Positions 47,295 to 58,960 are shown, numbered from the stretch's first letter. The stretch is 64,000 nt of DNA from Maricaulis sp. (GCF_030149515.1 NZ_JASBRI010000022.1:279537-343536); one strand, 5' to 3'. The notes: generated by a model not told the origin, from the letters alone. A program made the numbers and translations.

Positions 47295-47942
47295 TTGGCC
47301 CAGACCCAAGATACCGGCGAGCAGAGCTCGCGCCTGCTGATCGACGCCGGACCGATCGGGGTGTGGATCCTGGTCTACAACGGCGCGCGCGCCCTTGCCG
47401 GGTCCGACGCGATCTACTGGGGTACCGGCGCCTACATGATCGCCGCCACGGTGGCGCTGATCATGTCGGTCCGCATCGAGCGCCGCATTCCGCCCATGCT
47501 GGTCTTCACCACGGTCATCGTGCTGGGTTTCGGCGCGATGGGGATCTGGCTGCGCGATCCGATCTTCATCTATATCAAGCCGACCATCATCAATCTTTTC
47601 CTCTCCTACATGATCCTGATCGGCCTCGCCCTGGGGCAGAATGTCTGGAAGATCTTCTTCAGCCACATTTTCGAGCTGACCGAGGAGGCCTGGACGCTGC
47701 TGGCGATCCGCTGGGCCATCTGGTTCCAGTTTCTCGCCGGGCTGAACGAGGTGATGTGGCGGCACATCACCGACAGTGTGGTTCCGCAAGGCGCGCGCTG
47801 GTTTGCGGGGCTGGAACTGTCGGAAGCCTTCTGGTCGAACGCCAAGCTGGGTGTGCTGGTTCTCTCGGTTCTTTTTGCGGCCTCGCAGATGCCGCTTATC
47901 CTCAAGCACCAACCAAAAAAGGACGCTGCGGCGGACGCTTAG
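47295..47942 (+). CDS. yciB: Septation protein A / intracellular septation family
   Basis: 215 residues with about six membrane helices. LLIDAGPIGVWILVYNG, YIKPTIINLFLS, ALGQNVWKIFF and WAIWFQFLAGLNEVMWRH form the YciB/IspZ signature (the W-x3-F-x2-L-N-E-x2-W region). It is needed for envelope and septum integrity in Shigella and E. coli. TTG start with CCGGAGAA 8 bases upstream. In the ftsY operon, 17 bases after EamA. Confidence 0.92.
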   Translation: MAQTQDTGEQSSRLLIDAGPIGVWILVYNGARALAGSDAIYWGTGAYMIAATVALIMSVRIERRIPPMLVFTTVIVLGFGAMGIWLRDPIFIYIKPTIINLFLSYMILIGLALGQNVWKIFFSHIFELTEEAWTLLAIRWAIWFQFLAGLNEVMWRHITDSVVPQGARWFAGLELSEAFWSNAKLGVLVLSVLFAASQMPLILKHQPKKDAAADA

Positions 47943-48027
47943 GGCCGAAATTCCGTGCTCGGACAAATGTCATTTTCGCGTTATAAATCCGCACTAGGAT
48001 GATTTCGCGAACAACCGGAGAGGCCCC

Positions 48028-48663
48028 ATGTCCCAGGACAAGACGGACGCCAAGACCTTCGACCTCGCCGAATCGCCGGGTCATCTCCTCCACCGCGCCC
48101 AGCAGTTCGCCGCCGAGCGTTTCACCAATGCCATGGCCGGCGCCAAGCTGACCCAGCGTCAGTTCGCCGTATTGCACGCAACCGGCCAGCAGGAAGGCCT
48201 GACCCAGACCGAACTGGTGCGGATCACGGGGATTGACCGTTCGACCCTCGCCGAACTGGTCGCCCGCATGGTGCGCAACGGACTGCTGGAGCGCGAGAAA
48301 CTGCCCGACGATGCCCGCGCCAACGCGGTGCGCCTCACCGATGACGGGCGGGCCCTGCTCGAGGCCGCAGCCCTGGGTGCGACGGAAGCCGACAAGGCGA
48401 TCATGTCCGCCCTGCCCAAGAACAAGCGCGCCAGCTTCCTGGAAACCCTGCGCCGCATCGCCCTGACCCTGGAGAAGGGTGAGGAAGAGGCCAAGAAGGC
48501 CAAGCAGAAGGCCAAGGAAAAGAAGAAGAAAGCCAAGAAGAAGGCGAAGGAAAAGGCCAAGGCGAAAGCCAAGAAGGCGGCCAAGAAGGCCAAGAAGGCG
48601 GACAAGGCCCGAAAGGCCGAAGCGGCTACACCGGCCGAAACCAAGCAGAAAATGACGGCCTGA
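48028..48663 (+). CDS. MarR-family regulator with histone H1-like tail
   Basis: 211 residues. Residues about 20-155 are a MarR winged helix: LTQRQFAVLHATGQ, LTQTELVRITGIDRSTLAELVARMVRNGLLERE and DDARANAVRLTDDGRALLE. Residues about 156-200 are almost only lysine, alanine and glutamate (EEEAKKAKQKAKEKKKKAKK and on), like histone H1 or AlgP tails, so it may bind DNA without sequence specificity or form a long charged helix. The DNA in this part is a near-repeat of AAGAAGGCC units and could change length. Single gene; target unknown. Confidence 0.88.
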   Translation: MSQDKTDAKTFDLAESPGHLLHRAQQFAAERFTNAMAGAKLTQRQFAVLHATGQQEGLTQTELVRITGIDRSTLAELVARMVRNGLLEREKLPDDARANAVRLTDDGRALLEAAALGATEADKAIMSALPKNKRASFLETLRRIALTLEKGEEEAKKAKQKAKEKKKKAKKKAKEKAKAKAKKAAKKAKKADKARKAEAATPAETKQKMTA

Positions 48664-48727
48664 GCACCGCCCGGGCAGGCCTGTTGTCCCGCCCCGGAGC
48701 ATCCGTCTTGGTCACGCCGGGATAAGT

Positions 48728-49240
48728 CTAGCGGCGCCGGGCCTCGCGCTCCAGTGCCGGGTAGATCCGGTTGCGCAGCACGTCTGCCGTGATCGGGCCC
48801 GGCCAGCGCACCAGGATGTCGCCATCGCGCGAGATCACCAGCGTTTCCGGAGCGCCGGAAATGGCCAGCGCCCGGGCCGACGCCCCGTTCACATCCTGCA
48901 TGATGCCGGCATAGGGATTGCCCAGCTCGTCGAGAAAGGCATTGGCGTCGTCGGGATGATCTCGCCAGTTGATGCCGTAGATCGCGATGCCTTCGGCCTG
49001 CAGGGCCATCAGAACGGGATGTTCGATACGGCAGGGCGCACACCATGAGCCCCACACATTGAGCAGATAGGCCTCGCCGATCCCGGCCGGATCGAAACCC
49101 TCGCGGCCCTCCAGCGGCTCCAGGGCGAGCGCCGGCAGGGGTTCGCGCGGGGATTGACGGGTCTGATACCATTGCCAGGCGAGGGCACCGGCCAGCACCG
49201 TCAGGGCCAGCAGGGCCGCAATGCGGATCGTCCGCATCAT
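48728..49240 (-). CDS. ccmG: Cytochrome c biogenesis thioredoxin CcmG/DsbE
   Basis: 170 residues. N-terminal membrane anchor IAALLALTVLAGALAWQW, then a thioredoxin fold with WGSWCAPCRIEHPVL and the cis-proline region ISGAPETLVISRDG. It reduces apocytochrome c or its chaperone in the periplasm. The ATG overlaps ccmD by four bases. Last gene of ccmA-B-C-D-G on the minus strand. Confidence 0.95.
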   Translation of the reverse strand: MMRTIRIAALLALTVLAGALAWQWYQTRQSPREPLPALALEPLEGREGFDPAGIGEAYLLNVWGSWCAPCRIEHPVLMALQAEGIAIYGINWRDHPDDANAFLDELGNPYAGIMQDVNGASARALAISGAPETLVISRDGDILVRWPGPITADVLRNRIYPALEREARRR

Positions 49241-49392
49241 GCCTCGTCCTCCTCCAGCCGGCGCAAGCGCGCGGCGGCGGCCCGGCGCTCGGCGAAGGCA
49301 AAGACGACCAGCGCGCTCAAAGCCAGGGCTGACAGGCCCCAGGCCGGCCAGACGAAGGCCGCATAACCGTCCATGGCGAGAAAATCGCTCAC
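49237..49392 (-). CDS. ccmD: Haem exporter protein CcmD
   Basis: 51 residues, one membrane helix (AFVWPAWGLSALALSALVVF) and a charged tail RRAAAARLRRLEEDEA, as in CcmD, which anchors CcmE and CcmC in haem delivery. GTG start at 49392 overlapping the ccmC stop by four bases (GTGA), and overlapping ccmG by four more. Confidence 0.9.
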   Translation of the reverse strand: MSDFLAMDGYAAFVWPAWGLSALALSALVVFAFAERRAAAARLRRLEEDEA

Positions 49393-50147
49393 GTCAGGCC
49401 GCCCTCCGTCGACTGCGCCTGGCGCGCCGCCTGCAGCTTGCGGCGTTCGGTCTGGCGCGCCCGCTGGATCAGCGCCCGCGAGCGCAGGCGATAGAAGACC
49501 AGCCAGGCGGCCAGCATCGTATAACCCAGCGCCATCACCGCCAGCGGCCAAAGCTGGGAGGCATGTATGGTGGGACCATCGAAACGGATCACCGAGGCCG
49601 GCTGGTGCAGCGAGGACCACCATTCCACGGAGAATTTCACGATCACCAGATTGATCACGCCGGCCATGGCCAGCACCGCCCCGGCGCGGGCTGCCTGCTG
49701 GGCATCCTCCAGCGCGGCACGCAGCGCCATATAGCCGAGATAGACCAGCAGCAGGACCAGCACGGACGTCATCCGCGCATCCCATTCCCACCACGTGCCC
49801 CACATCGGCTTGCCCCAGAGCGACCCGGTGACGAGGGCCAGCACGGTGAAGACGGCGCCGATGGGCGCGATCACCTCGGCGGCGGCGTCGGCCAGCGCAT
49901 GGCGCCAGACGAAAAACACGAAACTCGCCCCCGCCAGCGCCGCATAGAGCGCCATCGCCATATAGGCCGCGGGCACGTGCACATACATGATCCGCACGGT
50001 TTCCCCCTGCTGGTAGTCCGGCGGCGAGCCGAAGAAGGACAGCCACACGCCGGCCGCCAGCAGCAGCACGGTCAAGACACCCAGCACGGGGATCGCCCGC
50101 CGGGCCAGACCGTCGAAACGCTGGGGGTTGGAGAAGTAGGACAGCAT
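49389..50147 (-). CDS. ccmC: Haem exporter protein CcmC
   Basis: 252 residues with six membrane helices. The tryptophan-rich haem-handling motif WGTWWEWDARMTS is intact, and the flanking histidines are in RIMYVHVPAAYMA and VEWWSSLHQPASV. It loads haem onto CcmE. The 88 bases between ccmB and ccmC contain a perfect 11-base hairpin. Confidence 0.96.
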   Translation of the reverse strand: MLSYFSNPQRFDGLARRAIPVLGVLTVLLLAAGVWLSFFGSPPDYQQGETVRIMYVHVPAAYMAMALYAALAGASFVFFVWRHALADAAAEVIAPIGAVFTVLALVTGSLWGKPMWGTWWEWDARMTSVLVLLLVYLGYMALRAALEDAQQAARAGAVLAMAGVINLVIVKFSVEWWSSLHQPASVIRFDGPTIHASQLWPLAVMALGYTMLAAWLVFYRLRSRALIQRARQTERRKLQAARQAQSTEGGLT

Positions 50148-50217
50148 GGCAGCGGTTTACTGGCCCGTTGCGCCAGCGGCAAGTGCGGCGAATGGTGACG
50201 GCGAATTCCTCCCCGAC

Positions 50218-50249
50218 GCCGGTTGGGGAGGACAGTCACCCCAACCGGC
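50218..50249. other. Perfect 11-base hairpin at the ccmB/ccmC junction
   Basis: GCCGGTTGGGG (50218-50228) and CCCCAACCGGC (50239-50249) form a perfect stem with a ten-base loop that contains the ccmB stop codon. No T-run follows, so an mRNA processing or stability role is more likely than termination. Confidence 0.5.
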
Positions 50250-50904
50250 TCCTTACAGCGGCTGCAATCCCGAAAGGGGTCAGGGCGATGGCGCCCAGGG
50301 AGAGGGCGGCCGTGAGGCCCAGATTGGCCAGGGCGCGCTCGTCACCCTCGAAACCCGACCGGCCGGCGCCCGCGGCGAAGATCAGCACGGGCACCATCAG
50401 CGGCGCCGCGATCAGCGCGATCAGGAGGCCGGAGCGGCGCACGCCGGCTGCCAGCGCACCCGCAAATCCTGCCAAAAGCACCAGGGCCGGGATGGCCGCC
50501 AGCAGCGCTGCAGCCAGCATCAGGCTGGCCTGGACCGGCACGCCATACATCAGCCCGCCCGCCAGCGCGATGGCCGGCAGCGGCCAGAGCGTGGCCAGGC
50601 CCTGGCCCAGCGTCTTGGCCAGGCACAGAAGCGGCAGGCCCATCGGCGTCAGGGCGTAGAGATCCAGCGTGCCGTCGGCGAAATCGTCGCCATAGAGGCG
50701 TTCGGCCGATTGCAGCACCGAGAGCAGGGCGGCAAACCCCATCAGGCCCGGCCCGGCCGCAGCGAGCACTTCGGGTGCCGGTCCGATGGCCAGGGGGGCC
50801 AGGGTGATGGCCGCCAGGAAAAAGGCTGCCGGTCCCGCCGGACCGCCCCCACCAGACCAGGCCAGCCGGGCCTCGCGCGCAAAAACGGATGCCAGGCCGC
50901 TCAT
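50236..50904 (-). CDS. ccmB: Haem exporter protein CcmB
   Basis: 222 residues with six membrane helices, ABC-2-type permease of the CcmAB haem-chaperone release system. Segments LYALTPMGLPLLCLAKTLGQG and ALLAAIPALVLLAGF are family-typical. The ATG overlaps the ccmA stop by four bases. Confidence 0.93.
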   Translation of the reverse strand: MSGLASVFAREARLAWSGGGGPAGPAAFFLAAITLAPLAIGPAPEVLAAAGPGLMGFAALLSVLQSAERLYGDDFADGTLDLYALTPMGLPLLCLAKTLGQGLATLWPLPAIALAGGLMYGVPVQASLMLAAALLAAIPALVLLAGFAGALAAGVRRSGLLIALIAAPLMVPVLIFAAGAGRSGFEGDERALANLGLTAALSLGAIALTPFGIAAAVRSRLG

Positions 50905-51539
50905 GCCGCCGCTCTCAGGGCCAGGGTTTTCGCGCCGGGCCAGTCCAGCACCTGATGCGTGGCGGCAATGACAATTCCGCCGCGGCCGCGATGCCAGCCG
51001 ACCAGATCGGCCAGGCGTTCCCGGCCGGCCCCGTCGAGAGGCCCGGCCGGTTCGTCGAGCAGCCAGAGCGGGCGACCGGTCAGGGCGACGCGTGCCAGCG
51101 CGGCGCGGCGCTGCTGGCCGCGCGACAAGTGTCCGGCCGGCCGGTCGATCAGCGCATCGATGGCCAGAAGACGCAGCAGCGGCAGGATCGCGTGGCGCGG
51201 CGTGCCGTGCAGGCCGGCCCAGAAGCGCAGTGCCTGGCGCAGCGTCTCGTTCGGCTTGAGCCCGTCGGCATGGCCCAGCCAGCCGATCGTGTCGGCCGGC
51301 TCGCCCTCGTGTGTTACCGCGCCCCTATCCGGGCGGACGAAACCGGCAAGTGCCCGCAACAGCGTCGTCTTGCCGGTGCCGTTGGGACCGGTGAGCAGAA
51401 GGGCGTCGCCGGGCGCCAGCGCCAGGTCGAGATCCGCGATCAGCCTCACCTCGCCGCGCGACAGCGACAGCCCGGCCACATCGAGTGCGGCGGGCAGGAG
51501 CGCGGGCATGGCGGGAAGATCGGCAAGAGCGGTGGTCAT
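50901..51539 (-). CDS. ccmA: Haem exporter ATP-binding protein CcmA
   Basis: 212 residues, ABC ATPase. Walker [22 protein letters not shown], signature [16 protein letters not shown], Walker [13 protein letters not shown]. It energises release of holo-CcmE. Start ATG 51539; an internal ATG ten codons on is possible. The acnA gene is divergent with a 166-base gap. Confidence 0.95.
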   Translation of the reverse strand: MTTALADLPAMPALLPAALDVAGLSLSRGEVRLIADLDLALAPGDALLLTGPNGTGKTTLLRALAGFVRPDRGAVTHEGEPADTIGWLGHADGLKPNETLRQALRFWAGLHGTPRHAILPLLRLLAIDALIDRPAGHLSRGQQRRAALARVALTGRPLWLLDEPAGPLDGAGRERLADLVGWHRGRGGIVIAATHQVLDWPGAKTLALRAAA

Positions 51540-51705
51540 TCACCGCATGTCGCCCGAGGCGGCCCCATCCGTCAACGACCGGAACGCCGCATTGCAGCGC
51601 GCCCGCACTCCGGTTAAAACCCCGCCAAAACATATGGCCACTTCGAATCCGGCCACCCTCCCACCGGGCCTTGGCAGGCCCTTTTGCCCTACGAGGACGA
51701 CGCAT

Positions 51706-54381
<2,676 letters not shown>

Positions 54382-54394
54382 GACGATCCGGCGG

Positions 54395-54620
54395 CTATCG
54401 CACGCCATCCTACCCCTTGTTGGGGGAGGGGGACCGCAGCTTCGCTGCGGTGGAGGGGGTGGAGGCGAGGCACGTGAACTTGCAGGCGCCGTGCAACACC
54501 CCTTCCGACCCGGGGCTTCGCCTCGGCCGTTCCTTGCTCGAAACGCTCCCCCGGAGCGTTTCGTCCGCTGCGCGGACCGCGCCTCACTCCCCGTCAAGGG
54601 GAAGGATGGTCGGCGCTCAA
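54395..54620. repeat. Intergenic palindromic repeat-like element
   Basis: The 297-base gap after acnA has features of dispersed alphaproteobacterial palindromes: TGTTGGGGGAGGGGG, CGCAGCTTCGCTGCG, GGGGCTTCGCCTCGG, CCGCTGCGCGGACCGC and CTCCCCGTCAAGGGGAAGG in series. The two ends, CCTACCCCTTGTTGGGGG and CCCCGTCAAGGGGAAGGATGG, are roughly inverted. No gene is seen. Confidence 0.5.
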
Positions 54621-54678
54621 CGTCCGCGTCACGGCCATTTGATTGGCAGGCGCGGACGGGGCTGATTATCTAGACGGT

Positions 54679-55452
54679 ATGCTGAGACCGCTCGTCACCC
54701 TGCTGATCGCCGCATTGCTGGCCGGCCCCGCCTGGGCCGGCGGCCAGGATCGCGATCATGACAGTGATACCGAAGCCGATTGCTGGTCGGAACGCCCGGT
54801 CCTGGTGGAATTGTTCACCAGCCAGGGCTGCCCGCTGTGCCCCGACGCCAATACCTTCCTGGGCGAGATCGACCGGCACGACAATGTCTTCGCTCTCGCC
54901 TATGCGGTCTCCTACTGGGACATGTATGGCTGGGTGGATACCTATGCCCGGCCGGAATACGTGCAGCGCCAGCGCATGTATCTGCCCCATCTCGACGTCG
55001 CCCGCCTCTACACACCGCAATTCGTCGTCGACGGAATGAACGACGCGCCGGGCTGGAACCGGGACAAGGTGATCGCGGCGGTCGAGGAGCGCCTGTGCGC
55101 CATGCCCGCCAGTCCCACCATCACCATCGAGGACGGTCCCTTCAACGCTTTCGTGGTGCATGTCGATGGCGAGGCGCCCGAAGAAAACCTCGATGTGTGG
55201 CTGGCCGCCTATGCGCCCGGCTGGGCCATGGTCGAGATCGGCGCCGGCGAGAATGAGGGCCTCGACATGCCGCATTACAACATGGTGAAAAGCCTGACCT
55301 ATCTGGGTTCATGGTCGGGCGGCGAAGCCAGCTTCATGGGCGAAAGCATGCGCCGCTACGGCACCGTGGCCATCCTGCAGGGCGCCCATGGCGGCCCGAT
55401 CTACGGCTTCGCCCACGCCGCCCCGGCCGAGGAAGACGCGCGGCGGCATTGA
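54679..55452 (+). CDS. Exported DUF1223 protein, thioredoxin-like
   Basis: 257 residues. Signal peptide (about 1-19, ending AWAGG). The core VLVELFTSQGCPLCPDANTF carries a C-x-x-C pair, and AVSYWDMYGWVDTYARPEYVQRQRMY and LYTPQFVVDGMN are DUF1223 hallmarks. A thioredoxin-like redox role in the periplasm is plausible, function not established. ATG 54679 precedes the signal peptide directly. Confidence 0.9.
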   Translation: MLRPLVTLLIAALLAGPAWAGGQDRDHDSDTEADCWSERPVLVELFTSQGCPLCPDANTFLGEIDRHDNVFALAYAVSYWDMYGWVDTYARPEYVQRQRMYLPHLDVARLYTPQFVVDGMNDAPGWNRDKVIAAVEERLCAMPASPTITIEDGPFNAFVVHVDGEAPEENLDVWLAAYAPGWAMVEIGAGENEGLDMPHYNMVKSLTYLGSWSGGEASFMGESMRRYGTVAILQGAHGGPIYGFAHAAPAEEDARRH

Positions 55453-55882
55453 GGCAGCGGAAACCTGCACGCTGGCGCCCCGCGCCGTATGGTTTGCGAT
55501 TGCGATACCGTTTGGCGTGACCGCCAATTCCATTGCACGGAACTGCCCACTGCAGTAGTATGACAGGGCGCCTTCGGACCGGCATTTCTGTACAATGCCC
55601 TTTACTCCAAGGCGGCAGCTGATGTCGGCGCCAACGCGCTGATGCTGCACGAATCCGGGTCCGCTCCCGGCGGCAAAGCGGCGTAGAGTACTCGATTGAA
55701 AACCAGGCAGACTGGCGGATTGCGCCATCTGAACGCCGGAGGTCACACCGATCCCGCGACGGGGAAACTATTCGCTCCAAGACTGGTGCCGACTCGTTCG
55801 CTCAAATCGGCTGGCCGCCGTTCGGGGACCACCCATCAATCGAGGAGGCGAAAAACCAGATTACTTTGGAGGCAAGCACGCC
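55453..55882. other. Intergenic region with a possible gene remnant
   Basis: 430 bases with no convincing gene. A short plus-strand frame (about 55568-55687) encodes AFLYNALYSKAAADVGANAL then MLHESGSAPGGKAA and a stop, which has coding-like composition but no start codon, so it may be a decayed 3' end. The last 50 bases contain GGAGG twice, the second just before the isochorismatase start. Confidence 0.35.
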
Positions 55883-56593
55883 ATGACCAGTGAAACCAAG
55901 CGGGACCCCGGCAGGGACCGCCTTCTGACACCCCAGAATTCTGCATTCATCATCATCGACTACCAGCCCGTTCAGGTGAACTCCATCGCTTCAATGGACC
56001 GGCAGTTGATGCTCAACAATATCGTCGGCTGCTGCAAGGCAGCGGATGTCTATGGACTGCCAATCATCCACTCCACGGTCAATGTGAAGACCGGTCTCAA
56101 CAAGCCTCCGGTGCCCCACATCCAGCGGGTGCTCGGCCAGTATCCGACCTATGACCGCACCACGATCAACAGCTGGGAAGATGTGGAATTCAAGAAGGCC
56201 GTGAAGGCGGCAGGCCGCAAGAAATTGATCATGACGGCGCTGTGGACCGAGGCCTGTCTGACCTTCCCGGCTCTCGACGCACTCGCCGAAGGCTTTGAGG
56301 TCTATGTGCCGGTGGACGCAGTGGGCGGGACATCGGTGGAAGCCCACGAGGCGGCCCTGCATCGCATTGAACAGGCCGGCGGCAATCTGATCTCGACGGT
56401 TCAATTGTTCTGCGAGCTCCAGCGCGATTGGAGCCGGTCGGAAACCGTCCCGCAATTCATCGACCTCTTCATCGAGACCGGCGGCACACCCTCGATCCAG
56501 TTCACCTACGACATGGCCGAGCGCCGCGACGAAACACAAACTCCCGCAGAATCGCGTGCCAAGTCCAAGGAAAGAACCCTGGATCATGTCTGA
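55883..56593 (+). CDS. Isochorismatase-family cysteine hydrolase
   Basis: 236 residues. FIIIDYQPVQVNSIAS carries the catalytic aspartate region, LIMTALWTEACLTFPALDAL the nucleophile cysteine, and the lysine is likely in the AGRKKLIM segment. This is the YcaC-like branch that ends in a long tail about SIQFTYDMAERRDE. Substrate unknown (amides, pyrazinamide-like or isochorismate). TTGGAGG lies 13 bases upstream. Its 3' end overlaps the next gene by eight bases. Confidence 0.9.
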   Translation: MTSETKRDPGRDRLLTPQNSAFIIIDYQPVQVNSIASMDRQLMLNNIVGCCKAADVYGLPIIHSTVNVKTGLNKPPVPHIQRVLGQYPTYDRTTINSWEDVEFKKAVKAAGRKKLIMTALWTEACLTFPALDALAEGFEVYVPVDAVGGTSVEAHEAALHRIEQAGGNLISTVQLFCELQRDWSRSETVPQFIDLFIETGGTPSIQFTYDMAERRDETQTPAESRAKSKERTLDHV

Positions 56594-56882
56594 TTTTCAT
56601 ATCGTTGCCGGGCTTGTTGCCAAGCCCGGCACCGCCGACCAGTTGCGAAATGACATTCTTGCGGTTGTGGAGGCTTCCCGCAAAGAAGAAGGCAATCTGG
56701 CCTACGACCTGTTCGAGTCACTGTCCGAACCCGGCCAGTTCGTGCTGATCGAGCATTGGGCCAGCGAAGCCGACCAACAACGGCATCACAACGAGGGGCC
56801 GCACATCCAGCACTTCCATGCGAACGGCGATGCGAATGTCGAGAAGCGGGAGTTCTTTCGGGCTCTCAGGAAGCTGACCTGA
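56586..56882 (+). CDS. ABM-family monooxygenase-like protein
   Basis: 98 residues with a ferredoxin-like antibiotic-biosynthesis-monooxygenase fold: FHIVAGLVAKPGTADQLRNDIL, EEGNLAYDLFESLSEPGQFVLIEHWASEADQQRHH and HIQHFHA. Related YgiN-like proteins oxidise quinols. Coupled to the isochorismatase by an eight-base overlap; the pair probably acts on one aromatic or quinone-type molecule (inference). Confidence 0.9.
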   Translation: MSDFHIVAGLVAKPGTADQLRNDILAVVEASRKEEGNLAYDLFESLSEPGQFVLIEHWASEADQQRHHNEGPHIQHFHANGDANVEKREFFRALRKLT

Positions 56883-56917
56883 ACGGCCCGGTGATCGCGG
56901 CCCGGCTGCGCTGGATC

Positions 56918-57469
56918 CTAGCGCGGAGCGCGCTTCGCCAGGATCCGCTGCAGTGTCCGCCGGTGCATGTTCAGACGGCGGGCGGTTTCCGAGACATTGT
57001 GGTCGCACAGTTCGAAGACGCGCTGGATGTGCTCCCAGCGCACGCGATCGGCGGACATCGGGTTTTCCGGCGGTTCCGGCTTGTCTTCGGGATGGGCGAG
57101 CAGCGCCTTGATGATGTCGTCAGCGTCAGCGGGCTTTGAGAGATAGTCCACGGCCCCCGCCTTCACGGCGGCGACGGCGGTGGCGATATTGCCGTATCCG
57201 GTCAGCATCACCACCCGGCAATCGGGGCGCGAGGCGTGCAGCGCCTTGACCACGTCCAGCCCGTCCCCGTCCTGCAGGCGCAGGTCCAGAACGGCAAAGG
57301 CCGGCGGATTGGCCTTGGCCACTTCCCTGGCTTCGTCGACGGAACCCACGGCCGAGACCACAAATCCCCGGCTGGTCATCGCGCGGCCGAGCCGCGTGCG
57401 GAAAGGGGCGTCATCGTCCAGAATCAGCAGGGACTTGTCTGCAGGAAGCTCGTATTCGATCTCGCTCAC
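56918..57469 (-). CDS. regA: Redox response regulator RegA/ActR/PrrA
   Basis: 183 residues. Receiver domain LLILDDDAPFRTRLGRAM with phospho-acceptor aspartate in AVLDLRLQDGDG, then a hinge of prolines (DKPEPPENPMSADRVRWEHI) and the Fis-type helix-turn-helix VSETARRLNMHRRTLQRILA. This DNA-binding segment is characteristic of RegA/ActR/PrrA. It globally regulates respiration and carbon/nitrogen fixation genes. regB lies 39 bases upstream on the same strand. Confidence 0.96.
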   Translation of the reverse strand: MSEIEYELPADKSLLILDDDAPFRTRLGRAMTSRGFVVSAVGSVDEAREVAKANPPAFAVLDLRLQDGDGLDVVKALHASRPDCRVVMLTGYGNIATAVAAVKAGAVDYLSKPADADDIIKALLAHPEDKPEPPENPMSADRVRWEHIQRVFELCDHNVSETARRLNMHRRTLQRILAKRAPR

Positions 57470-57508
57470 GCGTCCGACCTCGTGATGATTTGCGACATTT
57501 GACCTCTA

Positions 57509-58831
57509 CTAGCCCAGAGCGGGCGGCGCCTCTACCTGTTTGCGCGGCCAGCGGATCGAGACCACCGCGCCGCCGCCCTGGCCGGCGTTTGAAAACCTTA
57601 CGACACCGCCGGAGTTTTCGATCATCGTCTTGGCGATGAAAACCCCCAGGCCCAGACCGCCCTGGCCCGGCGTGCCCGAACGGGTAGTGATATAGGGCTC
57701 GCCGATCTTGGAGAGAATGTCAGGCGGGAAGCCCGGCCCGTCGTCGCTCACGCGGATATAGACATTGCCCGCGTCCCAGCGCCCCTCGACGATCACGCGC
57801 GTTTGCGCGAAATCGACGGAGTTCTCGATGAAGTTTCCGATGCCGTAGAGGATTTCCGGCATCCGGCGCAGAACCGGAGGCTCCGAGCCGTGCCCGTCGC
57901 CGAGGCGCACGCCGATTTCCGGCCCCAGGCCGCGCAACGGCGCGCTGGCCTCCTCCAGGGCGGCGAGGAATTCGACCCGGTCGTGACGGATGTCCGAAAC
58001 CGCCGGCACTTCGCTCAGACGTTTCAGGATATCCCGGCAGCGCCGCGCCTGGGTCACCATCAGTTCGGCATCCTCGCGCAAAAGCTCGTTGTCCTTGAGG
58101 TCGCGCAGCATTTCCTTGGCGGTCAGCTGGATCGTCGCCAGCGGTGTACCCAGCTCGTGCGCCGCCGCGGCCGACAGGGCCCCCAGCGCGGAGAGCCGTT
58201 GTTCGCGGGACAGGACGCTCTGCGTGGCGGCGAGGGCCGTCGCCATGCGTTTGCCCTCCTGGCTGACACGCCAGGAATAGACCGCCGTGAACGCCACAGC
58301 GATAAAGATGGCCGACCACAGGCCCAGCACATAGACCCAGGGCAGATCGATCCGCTCGCCGGCAAACCAGGGCAGGGGCAGGCTCCACAGCCACATCGCG
58401 CCCGTGCCGGCCATGGCGATCGCGCCCACGCCCAGCGACCAGCGCGGCGGCAGGGCGGCCACGGCAATGGTGACAGGCGCGGCCAGCATCACCACGAAAG
58501 GGTTTTGCAGACCGCCGGTCAGCATCAGCAGGACGCACAGCTGGATCACGTCATAGCCCAGCTGGGCGAACGCCTCCCAGTCGCGGGCGAATTTTTGCGG
58601 CGGCACGGAGAGGGTGAGCCAGGTATTGATCCAGGCGCTGGCCAGGATCACGCCGAGACAAAAGCCCAGTGGCAGCTCGAAGCCCACGACAAAGTGAACC
58701 GCCAGAACCGTCACGGTCTGGCCCGCCACAGCCAGCCAGCGCAGCATCACCAGCGTACGCAGCCTCAGCCGGCCGAAAACCGGTGTCAGTTGGGCGTCGC
58801 CGCCATAAGGGTCCCAGTCCGCATCACGCAT
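57509..58831 (-). CDS. regB: Redox sensor histidine kinase RegB/ActS/PrrB
   Basis: 440 residues with six membrane helices in the first 170. The quinone-sensing heptapeptide GGLQNPF is present in LMLTGGLQNPFVVML. The H-box is AAAAHELGTPLATIQL, a conserved cysteine lies in QARRCRDILKRL (redox box position), and the ATPase domain has IGNFIENSVDF and GLGLGVFIAKTMIENSGG. It phosphorylates RegA. ATG 58831 is chosen after GGGACG. senC is divergent, 129 bases away. Confidence 0.96.
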   Translation of the reverse strand: MRDADWDPYGGDAQLTPVFGRLRLRTLVMLRWLAVAGQTVTVLAVHFVVGFELPLGFCLGVILASAWINTWLTLSVPPQKFARDWEAFAQLGYDVIQLCVLLMLTGGLQNPFVVMLAAPVTIAVAALPPRWSLGVGAIAMAGTGAMWLWSLPLPWFAGERIDLPWVYVLGLWSAIFIAVAFTAVYSWRVSQEGKRMATALAATQSVLSREQRLSALGALSAAAAHELGTPLATIQLTAKEMLRDLKDNELLREDAELMVTQARRCRDILKRLSEVPAVSDIRHDRVEFLAALEEASAPLRGLGPEIGVRLGDGHGSEPPVLRRMPEILYGIGNFIENSVDFAQTRVIVEGRWDAGNVYIRVSDDGPGFPPDILSKIGEPYITTRSGTPGQGGLGLGVFIAKTMIENSGGVVRFSNAGQGGGAVVSIRWPRKQVEAPPALG

Positions 58832-58960
58832 GATCGTCCCGCTCCGGCAGCGCCCCGGCATGGACAGGCGGGCCGCGCCATCCTACCTTCGCATCTGCAG
58901 CATCCTTGCCCGGCGGGCTTAGCATGCTTCTTCCGGGTCCGGATAGTCGATGGAGTCCGA

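Noticed and set aside
55309..55780. Minus-strand frames across the gap after DUF1223
   Set aside because: Low-complexity Arg/Ala/Ser composition, no ribosome site, partly opposite DUF1223.
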